In this document: positions 52,382-62,600 of the stretch, piece after piece
Layout: each line of letters begins with the position of its first letter
Position numbering within the stretch: position 1 is the stretch's first letter
Assembly (NCBI RefSeq): GCF_030150205.1
Contig: NZ_JASLGT010000034.1
Coordinates: 1 to 64,000 of the forward strand
Direction: 5' to 3'
From: Niabella sp.
GTDB lineage: Bacteria; Bacteroidota; Bacteroidia; Chitinophagales; Chitinophagaceae
Length of the DNA stretch: 64,000 bases
Notes under the pieces: generated by a model
The model's database searches: none
What the model saw: only the letters and a program-made list of their open reading frames with translations
What the model was told of the DNA's origin: nothing
Position numbers and translations under genes: made by a program

Positions 52382-53425
52382 CTAGTAATGCGACTGTTTA
52401 AACGCGGCCTCCATTTGTGTAGCCTCCGGAATGGTTAGGTCCTGTTGTGCAATAACAATGCGATACGTGAATGTTTTGGATTGCCCCGGTTGTAATACCA
52501 GGTTTAAAGAATCAGTTCCGTTGCTAAATACCGCTCTGCCCAGGGGATTAAGGGCAAACAGCCCATACCCGCGGGCATGCCAATAAGTGGGGTACCCGGT
52601 ATTGGTGGGATGATCGAACATGGCAATGGTTATTGGTGCCCCATCTTTTTTTCCCTTGAGCATGGCCCAGGTACCCTGGCTGCTCCAAACGGCATCGCCT
52701 GTTTTACCATTAGAGGCATAATACATACCGGTAGGTACGCCCGGTCCTGATGCGGAAACTGTTGTTACATTTCCTTTATCGTCTGTAAATGATTTGGCTG
52801 TTGCGGATGGCATTTCCAGTTCCTTGGCCACTCTTATGGCAAAGAAACCATCTTTTACATCTTTAAATACGACCGGTTTTTTAAGCGCGGTAAGCGTGCT
52901 TACGCGCGTGATGTAAAACCGGTTATCGTTTACCTCGAAAAAATAAGAAGTGCGTTCATTCAAAAATGCTGTTCCCGAATGATTGACCCAGGTTGCGGTG
53001 GCCTGTAACGTTGCCTTGTTTCCGGATGCAGACTGGCGCTGGATCTTCTGGTGAATAATGGTTCCGTAATGCTCTTTTTTTGCAGCAGGAATGGCCGATG
53101 AATTGTTCCAGAAGTCGATCCCGTTTACCGATTCATAGTTCATCCAGATGCCCACATGATGCGGGTGATCCGTACTTTCACCCGGGATGGGCTTCACCGG
53201 GAATCCCCTGGTAACTGTAATGCCCTCCAGTGTATTTACCGGATACAGGAAGGGCTTGGCAATACTGTCTGTATAACAATAGGCTGTAAGCAACCGGCCA
53301 TTATACACAACGTCTACCTGTGTTTGATCAGGACGTGTAACCAGTTCAAAGCCTTTCGGTGCCGCCTGTGCTGCGGATGTGGCGCTGACAAAAAAAGATA
53401 ACAGGATAAGAAGACTTCTTTTCAT
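52382..53425 (-). CDS. Secreted DUF6807 (PmoA-like) protein
   Basis: 347 aa with a signal peptide (about 1-20). The DUF6807 family is recognised by LLTAYCYTDSIAKPFLYPVNTLEGITVTRGFP and the DHPHHVGIWMNYESVNGIDFW segment, named after a putative methane oxygenase subunit annotation. These proteins are common in sugar-utilising Bacteroidota and are not methane oxygenases. It converges with the GH43 gene, with only 6 bp between their ends. Role unknown, perhaps carbohydrate-related. Confidence 0.82.
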   Translation of the reverse strand: MKRSLLILLSFFVSATSAAQAAPKGFELVTRPDQTQVDVVYNGRLLTAYCYTDSIAKPFLYPVNTLEGITVTRGFPVKPIPGESTDHPHHVGIWMNYESVNGIDFWNNSSAIPAAKKEHYGTIIHQKIQRQSASGNKATLQATATWVNHSGTAFLNERTSYFFEVNDNRFYITRVSTLTALKKPVVFKDVKDGFFAIRVAKELEMPSATAKSFTDDKGNVTTVSASGPGVPTGMYYASNGKTGDAVWSSQGTWAMLKGKKDGAPITIAMFDHPTNTGYPTYWHARGYGLFALNPLGRAVFSNGTDSLNLVLQPGQSKTFTYRIVIAQQDLTIPEATQMEAAFKQSHY

Positions 53426-53573
53426 ATGATGCTGTTTGAAGAATCGTTAAGGTACTCAAAGATAGGAAAGCCTGACAAAGAAACGAAAGCCGCCGCCTGT
53501 TGCTTTTGATACTTGTTCCCATAAGGCGCTGCTGCAGGATGCCAATGGCGGTTATTGGTTTATCTACCTGTAT

Positions 53574-53606
53574 AAAAAAAGAGGCCATCCGGTCGGAGGC
53601 CTCTTT
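53574..53606 (-). terminator. Terminator of secDF
   Basis: A perfect 9-bp stem AAAGAGGCC/GGCCTCTTT with an 11-nt loop lies next to a run of A on the plus strand, about 26 bp after the secDF stop. Confidence 0.85.
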
Positions 53607-53631
53607 ATATTCAGAATTCGATCTGTATTGT

Positions 53632-56600
53632 TTAGTGATGTTCCGGTTGTGTTTTTACTGAAACACCAGAACCCGCTTTGCTTTTCTTCAATCCGCCTTT
53701 CAGATCCACCAGTACCGGTGCCGCTACAAAGATAGAAGAGTAAACACCGGTAACCACACCAATCAGCATGGCGAAGGCAAATCCTCTAACCGCTTCCCCG
53801 CCAAATATGAACAGGATCAATACCGTAACAAATACGGTAAAGGATGTCATAATGGTACGGCTCAGGGTATCGTTGATGGCCTTGTTCACCAGGGTTTTCT
53901 GATCCATATTCGGATACAGTTTTCCGTCTTCACGGATCCGGTCAAATACTACCACGGTATCATTCATCGAGAAACCAATTACCGTAAGAATGGCCGCAAT
54001 AAAATGCTGGTCAATCTCAAGCGGGAAGGGCACCCAATCTCTTGCATAGGAGAATATGATCAGGGTAACCAATGCATCGTGCAACAGTGAGAAGATGGTT
54101 CCCAGTGAATACCTCCAGTCGCGGAAACGAAGGAAGATGTATACAAAGATGGCAAGGATGGCCAGTACTGTAGCGGTTACTGCACCTCTCTTCAAATCAT
54201 CGGAGATGGTTGGTAATACCTTTTTGGTACCCATTTTATACTGTGTATCAAATTGCTCGTAGGTAGTACCCTGTGGCAGGTGGTTTTTCAATCCGCCAAA
54301 CAGTTTATGCGCTACAATGGAATCCGCTTTTGTGGTATTGGGATCCGTGATCAGGTAAGAAGTGGTAATATCCAGCGCACTGGCATCACCTACGGTTTTG
54401 ATGAACGGATTCTCATTGTCAAAAGCAGCTTTTACATCGTCACGCACTTTCTCCACGTCTACTTTTTTACCAAAGTCGATCCGGTAAGAACGTCCTCCAT
54501 TGAATTCCACACCATAGTCAAAACCATGGAAAATGGTACCGATGGATAACAGCAGGATCACTACTGAAATGGCATAAGCTATTTTCCGGAATTCGATAAA
54601 TTTAAAAGCACTGTGTTTAAAGATACTGCGGCTCAGACCTGTAAAGTATTTCAGGTGATGGTTTTTATTGGTGAACCAATCGGTTACCCAACGGCTTACC
54701 AGGATACCACAGAACAGGGAGAGTAACAACCCTAAGATCTGGGTGGTTGCAAAACCTTTTACCGGTCCTAATCCGAAGTAATAAAGAATAAAGGCAGTGA
54801 TCAGCGTGGTTACGTGACCATCCAGTACCGGCGCCAGCGAACGGCTGTAACCATCATTGATCGCAGATATATAGCTTTTTCCTTTCGTAAGCTCTTCCTT
54901 GATACGTTCATAAATGATTACGTTACTATCTACCGCCATACCGATGGTTAATACCAGACCGGCAATACCCGGGGCTGTAAGCGTTGCTCCCAAACCAGCA
55001 AGCACACCAATGGTGAACAGCAGGTTTAAGATGAGGGCAATATTGGCTACCCATCCGCTGGTATTATAGTAAATCAGCATCAGGATGAAGATCACAATAA
55101 AGGAAATGGTAAAGGACATTAAACCGCCTTTGATGGCCGCTTCTCCGAGGGTTGGTCCAACGGTTTCATCCGATACGATCTTGGCGGGAGCCGGTAATTT
55201 ACCAATTTTAAGAATGTTGGCCAGGTCTTTCGCTTCTTCGGCGCTAAAACTGCCGGAGATGCTGGAGCGGCCACCTTCAATTACATCGTTTACAACGGGT
55301 GCAGAATATACCTGGTTATCTACCACAATGGCAATATGGCGGCCCTTGTTGGCGCGGGTCATATCGGCCCATACGCGGCTGCCAATAGCATCCATTTCCA
55401 GGGATACATTGGTTTTCCCAGACTGATCATAATCGGCACCGGCATTGGTTACATGTTCTCCTTCCAGTTTCGCTTTATCACGTCCGTAGGTTTTGATCGC
55501 ATAAAGTGCCACCATATTATTTTTCCGGTTGCCTACTTTTTCAGGCATTCCGTACATCCAGGCAATTTCCGATGGGAACTGAGAGCGGATCGCAGGAGTT
55601 GTAAGCATCGCGCGCACAGCGGCTGTATCTTTGATATTTACCTGTCCGATGATGCCCATATCAGTCAGACCACCTTTCTGATCAACCGGAGGCACTAAGG
55701 TACCCCAGATATGTTTTTTCATTTCCTGTTGCTGATCGGCAGCAGCATCACCCGTTTTTGCAGCATTTTTATCTGCCTTGGCCAGTTCAGACAACTGGTT
55801 CTGCAGTTTATTGGTATCGGTGGTGGCTGTTTTAACAGAATCGGTTTTAGCTATTGCACTGGTGGCAACGCTGGCTGAATCGGCTTTTGCAACGCTGTCT
55901 TTTACCGCTTTTCCTGCATTCTGTGCGTAATAGATCTCATCTGCTTTTTGCAGATTCGCCCACAATTCAGAAATATTGTATACTTCCCAGAACTGAAGGT
56001 TGGCAGATGCCTGCAGGTTTTTACGAACGCGCTCTTTGTCCTGTACACCGGGCAATTCTACAGAAATGATCTGCTTGGCAGGGTCGGGGTTGATGCTGGG
56101 CTGCGCCACACCGAATTTATCGATACGGGTGGTGATCAGCCGGGCTGTGTTGGCAAAGGCCGCTTTTGCCTGGTCCTGCAGGAAGCTGGTCACTTTGGCA
56201 TCACTGTCCGTAACCTTTATGTTTTCGCGGTTCGCTGTGGCAAACAGCGAAGCCAGTGGTGTATTCGGACTTAATTTTTTGAACTCTTCCACAAAGAGGG
56301 TAATGAAATTGGCATCACTGTTCCCTTTGCGTTTATCGGCATTATCCAACGCCTTCAGGAAGTTGGGATCTTTTGAATTGTTGGCGAGTGTTTGCAGCAA
56401 TCCGTTCATTTCTACTTCCATGGTAACGTTCATACCACCCTGGAGGTCAAGACCCAGGTTTAATTCTTCCTCTTTCGCTTTCTGGTAGCTGATGGCACCG
56501 GTAATACCATAGGTAATGGTTTCGTCTTTGGTGCTGTCTTTTAAGCGGGTCAGGCGATCGTTGTAAACCTGGTTCAGTGTTTCCTGGTACACCTCCTGCG

Positions 56601-56778
56601 AGTCTTTGCTGGAGGGGTATTTCTGGGCAGCAGTCTGGTAATTTGCATTCACATAGTTATGCGCAATCGTCTCCAATTTCTTTTCGTGGTTGCGTACAAA
56701 CCATGTAAATGACAGCTGGTAGAGTGAGTAGATAATGAGTAAGATTGTAAAAAATCTAACCAGTCCTTTGAGTTGCAT
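53632..56778 (-). CDS. secDF: Protein translocase subunit SecDF (fused)
   Basis: 1048 aa, SecD and SecF in one chain, the usual form in Bacteroidota. SecD has LNLGLDLQGGMNVTMEVEMNGL near the N-terminus and VVDNQVYSAPVVNDVIEGGRSSISG before its membrane block. The SecF half follows with GVEFNGGRSYRIDFGKKV and a second helix block including IGFSMNDTVVVFDRIRED. A Lys/Ala-rich linker lies at about 300-345. It uses proton motive force to complete SecA-driven export. Confidence 0.96.
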   Translation of the reverse strand: MQLKGLVRFFTILLIIYSLYQLSFTWFVRNHEKKLETIAHNYVNANYQTAAQKYPSSKDSQEVYQETLNQVYNDRLTRLKDSTKDETITYGITGAISYQKAKEEELNLGLDLQGGMNVTMEVEMNGLLQTLANNSKDPNFLKALDNADKRKGNSDANFITLFVEEFKKLSPNTPLASLFATANRENIKVTDSDAKVTSFLQDQAKAAFANTARLITTRIDKFGVAQPSINPDPAKQIISVELPGVQDKERVRKNLQASANLQFWEVYNISELWANLQKADEIYYAQNAGKAVKDSVAKADSASVATSAIAKTDSVKTATTDTNKLQNQLSELAKADKNAAKTGDAAADQQQEMKKHIWGTLVPPVDQKGGLTDMGIIGQVNIKDTAAVRAMLTTPAIRSQFPSEIAWMYGMPEKVGNRKNNMVALYAIKTYGRDKAKLEGEHVTNAGADYDQSGKTNVSLEMDAIGSRVWADMTRANKGRHIAIVVDNQVYSAPVVNDVIEGGRSSISGSFSAEEAKDLANILKIGKLPAPAKIVSDETVGPTLGEAAIKGGLMSFTISFIVIFILMLIYYNTSGWVANIALILNLLFTIGVLAGLGATLTAPGIAGLVLTIGMAVDSNVIIYERIKEELTKGKSYISAINDGYSRSLAPVLDGHVTTLITAFILYYFGLGPVKGFATTQILGLLLSLFCGILVSRWVTDWFTNKNHHLKYFTGLSRSIFKHSAFKFIEFRKIAYAISVVILLLSIGTIFHGFDYGVEFNGGRSYRIDFGKKVDVEKVRDDVKAAFDNENPFIKTVGDASALDITTSYLITDPNTTKADSIVAHKLFGGLKNHLPQGTTYEQFDTQYKMGTKKVLPTISDDLKRGAVTATVLAILAIFVYIFLRFRDWRYSLGTIFSLLHDALVTLIIFSYARDWVPFPLEIDQHFIAAILTVIGFSMNDTVVVFDRIREDGKLYPNMDQKTLVNKAINDTLSRTIMTSFTVFVTVLILFIFGGEAVRGFAFAMLIGVVTGVYSSIFVAAPVLVDLKGGLKKSKAGSGVSVKTQPEHH

Positions 56779-56826
56779 ACGTATTTGTTAATTTAATCTT
56801 TGGTTCCTCTTTAAATTTAAAGGGGG

Positions 56827-56834
56827 CAAAGATA
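56827..56834 (-). promoter_or_regulatory. -7 promoter element of secDF
   Basis: TATCTTTG on the minus strand, an exact TAnnTTTG match, is 48 bp before the start codon. No good -33 match at the right spacing. Confidence 0.5.
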
Positions 56835-56929
56835 AGGTTTATAGACATATAGTGGATTTGGTTTTATAAACGGATTTTCTGCTGTAGAAATTTTTAGTTA
56901 AGGGCTGATTTTATAGAATATTTCGATTT

Positions 56930-56950
56930 TTTGAGATTTAAGGTTCGAAG
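56930..56950. repeat. Possible 7-bp periodic tract upstream of the aminotransferase gene
   Basis: Three successive units TTTGAGA, TTTAAGG and TTCGAAG are 7 bp apart and resemble the his-operon tracts. This is a weak case with few units. Confidence 0.35.
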
Positions 56951-56974
56951 CTGTCTTTCTAACCCCTAAATTTG
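56944..56974 (+). promoter_or_regulatory. Promoter of the aminotransferase gene
   Basis: TTCG (56944-56947), 19 bp and TAAATTTG (56967-56974). The -7 box is exact and the -33 box has one mismatch. It is 37 bp before the ATG. Confidence 0.55.
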
Positions 56975-57011
56975 CCTGAATTTGTTTAAAAATTAATCAT
57001 AAACGTTTAAA

Positions 57012-58202
57012 ATGTCGTTATCTTCTCTTTTACAGCGGTTTAGTGAGCCTGAAACGCTAAAAATGGCCAAATTAGGCCGTGAACTGAGGGCCCAGGGGAT
57101 TGATGTGATCGATCTGAGCCTGGGTGAACCCGATTTTGATACGCCCGAGCACATTAAGGAGGCCGCTATTAAAGCCATTAATGATAACTGGAGCCATTAT
57201 TCTCCGGTTGCGGGTTTCCCGGACGCGCGGGAAGCGGTTTGTACCAAACTAAAAAGAGACAATAACCTGGATTACAAGCCGGAACAGATTGTAATTTCTA
57301 CCGGCGCCAAGCAAAGCCTGGCAAATGTGATTCTGGCATTGGTAGATGATGGCGAAGAAGTGATCATTCCTACACCGTACTGGGTAACTTATTCCGAACT
57401 GGTAAAAATTGCCCGGGGAAAGGTTGTGGAAATCAGGAGCACTGTAGAACAGAAACTGAAGATTACTGCAGCAGACCTGGAGAAAGCGATCACTCCCAAT
57501 ACCAAGGCTTTCCTGTTTTCCTCTCCCTGCAATCCTTCCGGTGCCGTTTACAGCAAAGAAGAGCTGGCCAGCCTGGTGGAAGTGTTTAAAAAACATCCGC
57601 AGATCTATATCATTTCCGATGAGATCTATGAATATATCAATTATGTTGGTCAGCACGAAAGCATTGCGCAGTTTGACGAAATTAAAGACCGCGTGATCGT
57701 AGTGAACGGACTGGCCAAAGGATTTGCCATGACCGGCTGGCGTATCGGTTATACCGCCTCCACTGTGGAAGTGGCAAAGGGGATGGAAAAACTGCAGGGA
57801 CAAATTACCAGTGGTACCAACACCATTGCGCAAAAAGCAACCGTAACAGCCCTTACGGCAGATCTGACGCCTTCTATGGAAATGACCAAAGAATTTACCC
57901 GTCGCAAAAAACGGGTAATGGAGCTGATCAGCGATATCCCGGGGATTACCTGTACCGAACCCGATGGTGCCTTTTATATATTCCCGGATATGAGCAGTTA
58001 TTTCGGAAAATCTGATGGTGAAACCACAGTTACCAATTCTGCGGATCTTTGCATGTATATTTTGAATAAGGCACATGTATCCTCCGTTATGGGTGCTGCA
58101 TTTGGTGAACCCAATTGTGTACGTTTTTCGTTTGCCAACAGCCTGGAGAAAATTGAGGAAGGATGGAGCCGTATTAAGAAGGCATTGGCGCTTTTAAAAT
58201 AG
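57012..58202 (+). CDS. PLP-dependent aminotransferase, aspartate aminotransferase-like (class I)
   Basis: 396 aa. It has LSLGEPDFDTPEHIKEAAIKAINDNWSHYSPVAGFPDAREAV, SSPCNPSGAVYSKEE, ISDEIYEYINY and the PLP lysine in VNGLAKGFAMTGWRIGY. Class I aminotransferases of this type are usually aspartate- or alanine-specific. It is monocistronic, with its own promoter and terminator. Confidence 0.93.
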   Translation: MSLSSLLQRFSEPETLKMAKLGRELRAQGIDVIDLSLGEPDFDTPEHIKEAAIKAINDNWSHYSPVAGFPDAREAVCTKLKRDNNLDYKPEQIVISTGAKQSLANVILALVDDGEEVIIPTPYWVTYSELVKIARGKVVEIRSTVEQKLKITAADLEKAITPNTKAFLFSSPCNPSGAVYSKEELASLVEVFKKHPQIYIISDEIYEYINYVGQHESIAQFDEIKDRVIVVNGLAKGFAMTGWRIGYTASTVEVAKGMEKLQGQITSGTNTIAQKATVTALTADLTPSMEMTKEFTRRKKRVMELISDIPGITCTEPDGAFYIFPDMSSYFGKSDGETTVTNSADLCMYILNKAHVSSVMGAAFGEPNCVRFSFANSLEKIEEGWSRIKKALALLK

Positions 58203-58223
58203 AACGGAATATAAACCTGTTTG

Positions 58224-58257
58224 AAAAAGGACGTCCGGATGGTGCGTCCTTTTTTTT
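58224..58257 (+). terminator. Terminator of the aminotransferase gene
   Basis: Stem AAAAAGGACG/CGTCCTTTTT around TCCGGATGGTG, followed by a T-run, about 20 bp after the stop. Confidence 0.88.
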
Positions 58258-58395
58258 AATGATCCCGGGCTATGTGCAGATCGCCTGCGCCTGCAAAGGC
58301 AACACCGGTATTGTTTTTACCTCCATTCTACGTAAAGTTTTGTAATTTTAAGCTGCGGATTTGAGAAAACGTTCGTCTATTTTCCCTACAAAAAC

Positions 58396-60294
58396 ATGAA
58401 AGCGGTTCGTTCCTATGGTTTGCTTTTAATAGCCGGGTTCCTGCTTGCGCAGACCTCACGGTTAATGGCGCAACAGGCGGTTGTGGCAGGGGAAGTATGG
58501 CCATTGCTGAAAGAACCGGATAGCAAGGCGAAGGTAGATTCGATCATTGCATTTGCTGCAAGGCACCGGAAGGATGACTCGATCGACACCCTGTTTAAGA
58601 TCGGCTTCGACCTGGTGCATCGGCTTCCTTATAATGAAGCAGAAGCCCGGTTGCTGGAAGCCTATGGCGTTTATAACCGCGACTTTTCCAGGTATGCACT
58701 GGCATTGGCCAATCATAAAGATAGCCGGGAACTGGCCCGGAAAATGGGGGATGTTCGAACAGAGATCCATGCAACCAACAACATAGGCGTGGTATACCGG
58801 CGGCTGGATGAAAACGGGAAGGCGCTGACCTATCATATGGAGGCGCTGCGGCTTGCCGAAAAAGTAGGCGATGATTATAGCGCCAGTATCTCCTTAAACA
58901 GTATTGGCAACATTCATATTGTGCTGGGAAATTATAATGATGCGATTGCATATTTCCGGAAAAGTTTGCCCATTGCTCAAAAGGCCAACAATATGCTGGG
59001 AATGGCCATGAACTATAACAATATCGGTGAGGCATATGAGTATATGGGGAAGCTGGATTCTGCAGACAGTTATTATAAACAATCCCTGTTTTATAACAAA
59101 CAGATCAATAATCATAAAGGGCTTGCCATTTGTTATAATTCCATCGGTAATGTGTTGAAAAAGCAGAACCGGGTTCAGGAGGCAATCGCTTTGTTTGAAA
59201 AAGCAAAACGCATTACCGATACCCTGGGTGATGGTCTTTACAGTGCCAATAATTACAATAACCTGGGAAATGCATACCTGCTGCTGCATCAATATGACCA
59301 GGCAAGAAATATGTTCTTTGATGCCCTGGGTATTGCCCGTAGCATTGGTACCATGACGGAGATCAAAAGTGCGTATGAGGGATTGATGAAGCTGAATGAA
59401 ACGACCATGCACCTGGATTCTGCGCTGCGCTACAGCAAGTTATTTAAACAATACAGCGACAGTATTGTAACCGAAAGCAACAACCGGCATGTGCGGCAGA
59501 TGGAAGCCATCTATGATACGGAGAAGGAACAGGCCCGGATCGCATTCCTGGAAACCACGCGGAAAAACGACCGCATTTTCCTGTTCGGAGCACTGGTCCT
59601 GTTCCTGTTGATCTTAACCTCCGGTATTTTATATTACCTGCGCTACCGGTTGCTGGAGCGTAACAAGCGACTGAGCCAGGAGCTGGAGATCCGTTCGCAG
59701 ATCGCTTCCGATCTTCATGATGATATGGGATCTACATTAAGCAGCATTCATATCTTCAGTGAATTGCTCCGTACATCGGGTACCAACAAAGAAGAGCTGC
59801 TGACCAAAATAGAAGCGAACGCCAAAGACACGCTGGATGCACTGGATGATATCATCTGGCTGGTAAAGCCATCGAATGATAAATTCAGCAACCTGTGCCA
59901 GCACATCAGGGAGTATGCCGTGCCGATGTTCCAGTCGAAAAATATTCAATTTCAAATCGACTTTCCCGAATCCATTTCTGAGATTCCGCTGCCGATGGAC
60001 ACCCGCAGGAATATCTTTCTTATTGTAAAAGAATCTGTAAATAACCTGGTAAAATATTCAAAATGCACGGAAGCTTCAATCATCGCCCGTAATGAAGAAT
60101 CGGTGATCTTTTTTGCTGTCAAAGACAATGGGATCGGCTTTGATGCAGACAAGCTTACAGACCGCAATGGTGTAAAGAATATGCGGTCAAGGGCGCAGAA
60201 GATGAATGCAGGAATCCGGATCACCACCAGTTGTGGTAAAGGAACGCAGGTTGAGTTTTGGGTTACAAAAGAGAAGGTTGGTGTGGAGGGCTGA
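58396..60294 (+). CDS. TPR-containing sensor histidine kinase
   Basis: 632 aa. A signal peptide is followed by about six TPR repeats in the periplasmic part (about 100-340; e.g. ISLNSIGNIHIVLGNYNDAIAYFRKSLPIA), a membrane helix (about 395-415) and a cytosolic kinase. The phosphoacceptor is His441 in SDLHDDMGSTLSSIH. The ATPase part has VKESVNNLVKYSKC and VKDNGIGFDA. This is the HisKA_3-like class that usually works with a LuxR-type regulator. No response-regulator gene is adjacent in this window. Confidence 0.9.
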   Translation: MKAVRSYGLLLIAGFLLAQTSRLMAQQAVVAGEVWPLLKEPDSKAKVDSIIAFAARHRKDDSIDTLFKIGFDLVHRLPYNEAEARLLEAYGVYNRDFSRYALALANHKDSRELARKMGDVRTEIHATNNIGVVYRRLDENGKALTYHMEALRLAEKVGDDYSASISLNSIGNIHIVLGNYNDAIAYFRKSLPIAQKANNMLGMAMNYNNIGEAYEYMGKLDSADSYYKQSLFYNKQINNHKGLAICYNSIGNVLKKQNRVQEAIALFEKAKRITDTLGDGLYSANNYNNLGNAYLLLHQYDQARNMFFDALGIARSIGTMTEIKSAYEGLMKLNETTMHLDSALRYSKLFKQYSDSIVTESNNRHVRQMEAIYDTEKEQARIAFLETTRKNDRIFLFGALVLFLLILTSGILYYLRYRLLERNKRLSQELEIRSQIASDLHDDMGSTLSSIHIFSELLRTSGTNKEELLTKIEANAKDTLDALDDIIWLVKPSNDKFSNLCQHIREYAVPMFQSKNIQFQIDFPESISEIPLPMDTRRNIFLIVKESVNNLVKYSKCTEASIIARNEESVIFFAVKDNGIGFDADKLTDRNGVKNMRSRAQKMNAGIRITTSCGKGTQVEFWVTKEKVGVEG

Positions 60295-60356
60295 TGCTTT
60301 CAAAACAATTTCTGCCGGATGTAGGCCAATTGCTATCTTTATTCAAACGCTTTTAT

Positions 60357-62465
60357 ATGAAAAAACTTTTTTATTTCCCGTTTGTTTTACTGACGATGAA
60401 AACTATGGCGCAGCTTCAGTATCCTGTAACGCAAAGGGAAGGCGTTACGGAGGATTATTTTGGAACCAGGGTAGCAGATCCGTACCGGTGGCTGGAAGAT
60501 GACAACAGTGCAGTTACGAAGGCCTGGGTAAAGGCCCAGAATAAAGTAACGGATGCATATCTTTCCGGCATCCCTTACCGGGAGAAAATAAAGCAACGGC
60601 TGGAGTCTTTATGGAATTATCCCAAATTTGGTGCCCCGTTCAAAAAAGGGGACTACTATTATTTTTATAAGAATGATGGCTTGCAGAACCAGGCAGTTTT
60701 GTACCGGACCAAGGATTTAAACGGTTCGCCGGAAGTATTTATTGATCCCAATACGTTAAGCAGCGAAGGCATTGCCGCGCTTAGCAGTCTGTCTTTTACA
60801 AAGGATGGAAAACTGTGCGCATATTCGGTATCAAAGGCCGGAAGCGACTGGAGTGAGATCTTTGTGATGAATGCAGCAACAAAAACGTTGCTTGCGGATA
60901 AGATCAACTGGACCAAATTTGGCGGGGTGGCCTGGAAGGGCAACGAAGGGTTTTATTACAGTGCCTATGACGAGCCGGATGAAAAATCGAAGCTGAGTAA
61001 GAAGAACGAATTCCAGAAAGTGTTCTATCACCGGTTGGGCACTTCGCAAAAAGAAGATGAAATTGTTTACCAGGATAAAATGCATCCCTTACGGTATTTT
61101 GGGATCGGGCTTACAGAAGATCAGCGGTTCCTGATTCTGAATGTAACGGAAGGAACCAGCGGCAGCGAGCTCTGGTACCGCGATCTTACAAATGCAGCAC
61201 AAAAGGATTTTGCATTGCTGGTAAAAGGGTTTGATACCGAGTCTTCCGTGATCGAAAATAAAGGAGACCTGTTACTGGTAAACACCAATTATCAGGCGCC
61301 TAATTACCGGGTAGTGGCGATTGATCCTAAACAGCCGGCGCGGGAAAACTGGAAAACAGTGATACCGGAGCAAAAGGAGGCATTACAGGATGTAGGTACA
61401 GCAGGCGATAATCTTTTTGCCAGCTATCTGAAAGACGCTTCCTCAAAGATCATTCAATATGATTTCAGCGGCAGAAAGATACGGAATATTGCATTACCCG
61501 GAATTGGTACAGCAGCCGGGTTTGGCGCCGACAAAGAGGACAAAACATTCTTTTATACATACAGTTCTTTTGCAGTACCGCCCACTATTTACCAGTATGA
61601 TATTGCTTCCGGAACGTCTGCAATATACCGGAAAACAGCGCTGCAATTAAAAACGGAAGACCTGGTTACGGAGCAGGTGTTTTTTAGGAGCAAGGATGGT
61701 GCACGGGTTCCGATGTTTCTGACCTATAAAAAAGGATTGAAAAAGGACGGGAACAACCCCGTGCTCCTGTATGGTTATGGTGGCTTTAATATTCCTATGA
61801 CGCCCGGCTTTAGTGTTAGCAATGCGTTCTTTGTAGAACAGGGTGGTATTTACGCCGTGGTAAATTTAAGGGGCGGCAGCGAATATGGGGAAGCATGGCA
61901 TAAGGCCGGGATGTTGTTGAACAAACAAAATGTATTTAATGATTTTATTGCAGCTGCGGAATACCTGATCGCAGAAAAGTATACCAATAAAGGTAAAACG
62001 GCCATAAGGGGCGGAAGCAATGGCGGTTTGCTGGTGGGAGCAGTTATGACCCAGCGGCCGGATCTGTTTAAAGTGGCCATACCCCAGGTGGGCGTACTGG
62101 ATATGCTGCGGTTTCAGAAATTTACGGTTGGATGGGGATGGACGGTTGAGTACGGCAGTGCCGATTCAGCGGCTTATTTTTCCTACCTGTATGGGTATTC
62201 GCCCTATCATAACCTGAAAAAAGGTGTCAGTTATCCGGCAACGTTGATCACTACCGGTGATCATGATGACCGCGTGGTACCGGCACACTCTTTCAAATTT
62301 GCCGCGCGCCTGCAGGAGTATCATCAGGGGCCCAACCCGGTACTGATCCGTATTGAGACCAATGCCGGGCATGGAGCGGGTAAGCCCACCAGTAAAGTGA
62401 TCGAAGAGGCCGCCGATATCTGGGCCTTTACCATGTATAACCTGGGAATGAAATTTAAAGAGTAA
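60357..62465 (+). CDS. Prolyl oligopeptidase family serine peptidase (S9A)
   Basis: 702 aa from the ATG at 60357 (MKKLFYFPFVLLTMKTMAQ), where a signal peptide begins; the frame opens 33 codons earlier inside the kinase gene. An N-terminal propeller (about 80-430) and a C-terminal hydrolase domain are seen. The catalytic triad is Ser554 (GGSNGG), Asp637 (DHDDRVVP) and His672 (NAGHGAG). It cleaves after proline in short peptides in the periplasm. Confidence 0.94.
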   Translation: MKKLFYFPFVLLTMKTMAQLQYPVTQREGVTEDYFGTRVADPYRWLEDDNSAVTKAWVKAQNKVTDAYLSGIPYREKIKQRLESLWNYPKFGAPFKKGDYYYFYKNDGLQNQAVLYRTKDLNGSPEVFIDPNTLSSEGIAALSSLSFTKDGKLCAYSVSKAGSDWSEIFVMNAATKTLLADKINWTKFGGVAWKGNEGFYYSAYDEPDEKSKLSKKNEFQKVFYHRLGTSQKEDEIVYQDKMHPLRYFGIGLTEDQRFLILNVTEGTSGSELWYRDLTNAAQKDFALLVKGFDTESSVIENKGDLLLVNTNYQAPNYRVVAIDPKQPARENWKTVIPEQKEALQDVGTAGDNLFASYLKDASSKIIQYDFSGRKIRNIALPGIGTAAGFGADKEDKTFFYTYSSFAVPPTIYQYDIASGTSAIYRKTALQLKTEDLVTEQVFFRSKDGARVPMFLTYKKGLKKDGNNPVLLYGYGGFNIPMTPGFSVSNAFFVEQGGIYAVVNLRGGSEYGEAWHKAGMLLNKQNVFNDFIAAAEYLIAEKYTNKGKTAIRGGSNGGLLVGAVMTQRPDLFKVAIPQVGVLDMLRFQKFTVGWGWTVEYGSADSAAYFSYLYGYSPYHNLKKGVSYPATLITTGDHDDRVVPAHSFKFAARLQEYHQGPNPVLIRIETNAGHGAGKPTSKVIEEAADIWAFTMYNLGMKFKE

Positions 62466-62600
62466 GGATAGAAACTTGTCTGGTCTTCTTAACCGGTGTT
62501 CACGATCCGTTAAAGAATATGTTTCATATCATGACTGGTTTCAGCTGGCAGATCTGTAAGGATCTGCAGGAGGCTGCTGTCAAATTTTAAAACAAAAGAA

